From the NCBI GenBank assembly GCA_027070385.1, contig JALXDW010000166.1:1-6958 (forward strand): DNA of 6,958 bases, in the 5' to 3' direction. Source of the DNA: Chromatiales bacterium. Lineage in GTDB: Bacteria > Pseudomonadota > Gammaproteobacteria > UBA6429 > Thiohalophilaceae. The notes below the pieces were generated by a model. It saw only the letters and a program-made list of their open reading frames with translations. It made no database searches and was not told the DNA's origin. Positions 6,637 through 6,958 of the stretch are shown here, piece by piece. Numbering within the stretch: position 1 is the stretch's first letter; every line of letters begins with the position of its first letter. A program made the position numbers and the translations under genes.

Positions 6637-6674
6637 AATAGCATGAACGCGATCATGGCATCTGCTGCTATGGA

Positions 6675-6875
6675 TTACGGGGTTATGAATTTTTGTGGAT
6701 GCTGACTAGCAGCGTTCTTTAAACTGACAGGGTTGTTTTCAAAATGCATTAATTCGTTGTCCGTACTGGCCGCATGTGCTGTTGAATAGATAAACATCAC
6801 TAACACCGCCACCATGGCAATCATGCTTAATTCAAATAAACTCAATTTTAGTTGTTGTTTCGATTGATCTAACAT
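6675..6875 (-). CDS. Small exported or membrane-anchored peptide, function unknown
   Basis: This is a 66-residue protein beginning MLDQSKQQLK. An upstream in-frame ATG at 6887 would add four residues, but it has no ribosome binding site. The ATG at 6875 has GAGGAAC about 5 nt upstream and is preferred. The polar N-terminus is followed by a hydrophobic stretch (about residues 14-33) ending in STAHA-AS, a good signal peptidase I site. The mature part would be only about 31 residues, polar, without cysteine and with no recognised motif, ending in KFITP. If uncleaved, it would be a single-pass membrane protein with a short periplasmic tail. I do not recognise a family. It lies 134 bp upstream of the ODP gene on the same strand and may share regulation with it, but nothing proves that. 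Confidence 0.6.
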   Translation of the reverse strand: MLDQSKQQLKLSLFELSMIAMVAVLVMFIYSTAHAASTDNELMHFENNPVSLKNAASQHPQKFITP

Positions 6876-6928
6876 CTTGTTCCTCATTGTAATGTTTGTA
6901 TAACATAAATATAAGTATTTAATAATTA

Positions 6929-6947
6929 TCTAATGCTCCAAATTAGA
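6929..6947. repeat. Short inverted repeat in the upstream region of the small peptide gene
   Basis: TCTAAT (6929-6934) and ATTAGA (6942-6947) form a 6-bp dyad with a 7-nt spacer, about 55 bp upstream of the preferred start codon at 6875. The region is very AT-rich, so chance is possible. It is placed where an operator would act on the peptide gene. I could not define a convincing -35/-10 pair around it. Confidence 0.25.
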
Positions 6948-6958
6948 CATTATCCGAT

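Noticed and set aside
1..6958. CRISPR arrays, tRNA or rRNA genes, insertion sequences
   Set aside because: No regularly spaced repeats, tRNA-like cloverleaf, rRNA core sequence or transposase-like reading frame was seen on either strand.

Overview
All genes in this window lie on the minus strand and read from the right edge towards base 1. The layout fits a Gram-negative proteobacterium, most likely a gammaproteobacterium. The evidence is Tat signal peptides, a lipoprotein cytochrome c, a Nap-type quinol-dehydrogenase module, a consensus FNR/Anr box and moderately AT-rich DNA. The genus cannot be told from this sequence alone.

In transcription order the window holds: (1) a small predicted exported peptide of unknown function (6675-6875); (2) an ODP-type (oxygen-binding di-iron protein) metallo-beta-lactamase-fold protein (5773-6540); (3) a 223-bp intergenic region with a perfect FNR-type palindrome and a plausible class II promoter; (4) a diheme c-type cytochrome lipoprotein (4827-5549); (5) a large Tat-exported molybdopterin oxidoreductase of the NapA/NasA nitrate reductase clade (2057-4753); (6) a hairpin resembling a terminator or attenuator; (7) a NapG-like ferredoxin with four [4Fe-4S] motifs (1364-1939); (8) a NapH-like membrane iron-sulfur protein (293-1279); (9) the N-terminal part of a second NapG-like Tat ferredoxin, which runs off the left edge (1-277).

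The likely scheme, which is inference, is this. NapH and one or both NapG-like proteins oxidise quinol in the inner membrane. The periplasmic diheme cytochrome relays or stores electrons. The periplasmic Mo-bisPGD enzyme reduces, or possibly oxidises, an oxyanion-type substrate. The FNR-type site would switch the cytochrome-molybdoenzyme-NapGHG block on when oxygen is low. The ODP protein, which could bind or reduce O2 or NO, sits just upstream but outside that promoter.

The module is not a standard nap operon. Within the window there is no NapB, NapC or NapD. The NapG-like gene is duplicated around NapH. The cytochrome is a Met-ligand-type lipoprotein unlike NapB. The catalytic subunit mixes NasA-like and NapA-like hallmarks and appears to carry extra segments. 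Its substrate is unresolved, so calling it simply nitrate reductase would go beyond the evidence.
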